Below, piece after piece: positions 57,273 through 64,000 of a DNA stretch of 64,000 bases. How positions within the stretch are numbered: position 1 is the stretch's first letter; each line of letters starts with the position of its first letter. Source of the DNA: Pratylenchus scribneri (lineage: Eukaryota > Nematoda > Chromadorea > Rhabditida > Pratylenchidae); the NCBI GenBank assembly GCA_030063045.1, contig JAQSEB010000042.1:1736001-1800000 (forward strand). The letters are read 5' to 3'. Made by a program: the position numbers and the translations under genes. The notes beneath the pieces are model-generated. The model was not told the origin of the DNA and searched no databases. It saw only the letters and a program-made list of their open reading frames with translations.

Positions 57273-64000
<6,728 letters not shown>

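Overview
The window looks like gene-dense nuclear DNA of a nematode. Introns are mostly 40-70 bp and end in TTTTCAG or TTTTTAG. Many start codons sit a few bases after an acceptor-like TTTTAG/TTTCAG, as expected for spliced-leader trans-splicing. Several same-strand genes are only 100-200 bp apart, as in nematode operons, and the proteins include LAG-1/CSL, condensin-II D3, MTR4 and an MgtE/SLC41 transporter. AT content and minisatellite load would fit a tylenchid (plant-parasitic) nematode, but that is an inference. All gene models were spliced by eye from the DNA.

Layout, left to right. The 3' end of proline dehydrogenase (+) is interrupted by a 4.4-kb intron that carries an antisense claudin-like four-TM gene. 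A small heat-shock protein gene (-) follows, backed onto a 3.3-kb minisatellite (array 1). Next come condensin-II subunit D3 (-), an orphan type-I membrane protein (+), the exosome helicase MTR4 (+) and array 2. An SLC41-type Mg transporter (-) spans 6.3 kb; its 3.9-kb intron holds an antisense multi-exon gene, and an intron of that gene holds a tRNA-Gly. NAA10 (-), array 3 (inverted), an adenylate-kinase-like protein with an MGC N-terminus (-), a Ly6/GPI-anchored protein with a second intronic tRNA-Gly (-), and a C2H2 zinc-finger gene (-) follow. A small non-autonomous hAT-like element lies upstream of the zinc-finger gene.

From 49.9 down to 44.1 kb four minus-strand genes (PITHD1, TFIIH p62, mitochondrial SerRS, a small unknown) are packed like an operon. 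BRD8 (+) and the Notch effector lag-1 (+, running off the right edge) complete the window. lag-1 carries array 4 in its first intron and many RTGGGAA words in its 5' non-coding DNA.

Most genes are housekeeping functions (RNA surveillance, transcription/repair, chromatin, translation, N-terminal acetylation). The most unusual content is a set of four minisatellite arrays sharing a TTCCGGAA palindrome; the largest starts about 125 bp from the start codon of a small heat-shock gene and carries heat-shock-element-like dyads. Also notable are the nested-gene architecture, tRNA-derived SINE-like copies in introns, the hAT-type MITE with perfect ends, and two conserved proteins (NCAPD3, SARS2) that appear to lack their usual N-terminal regions.
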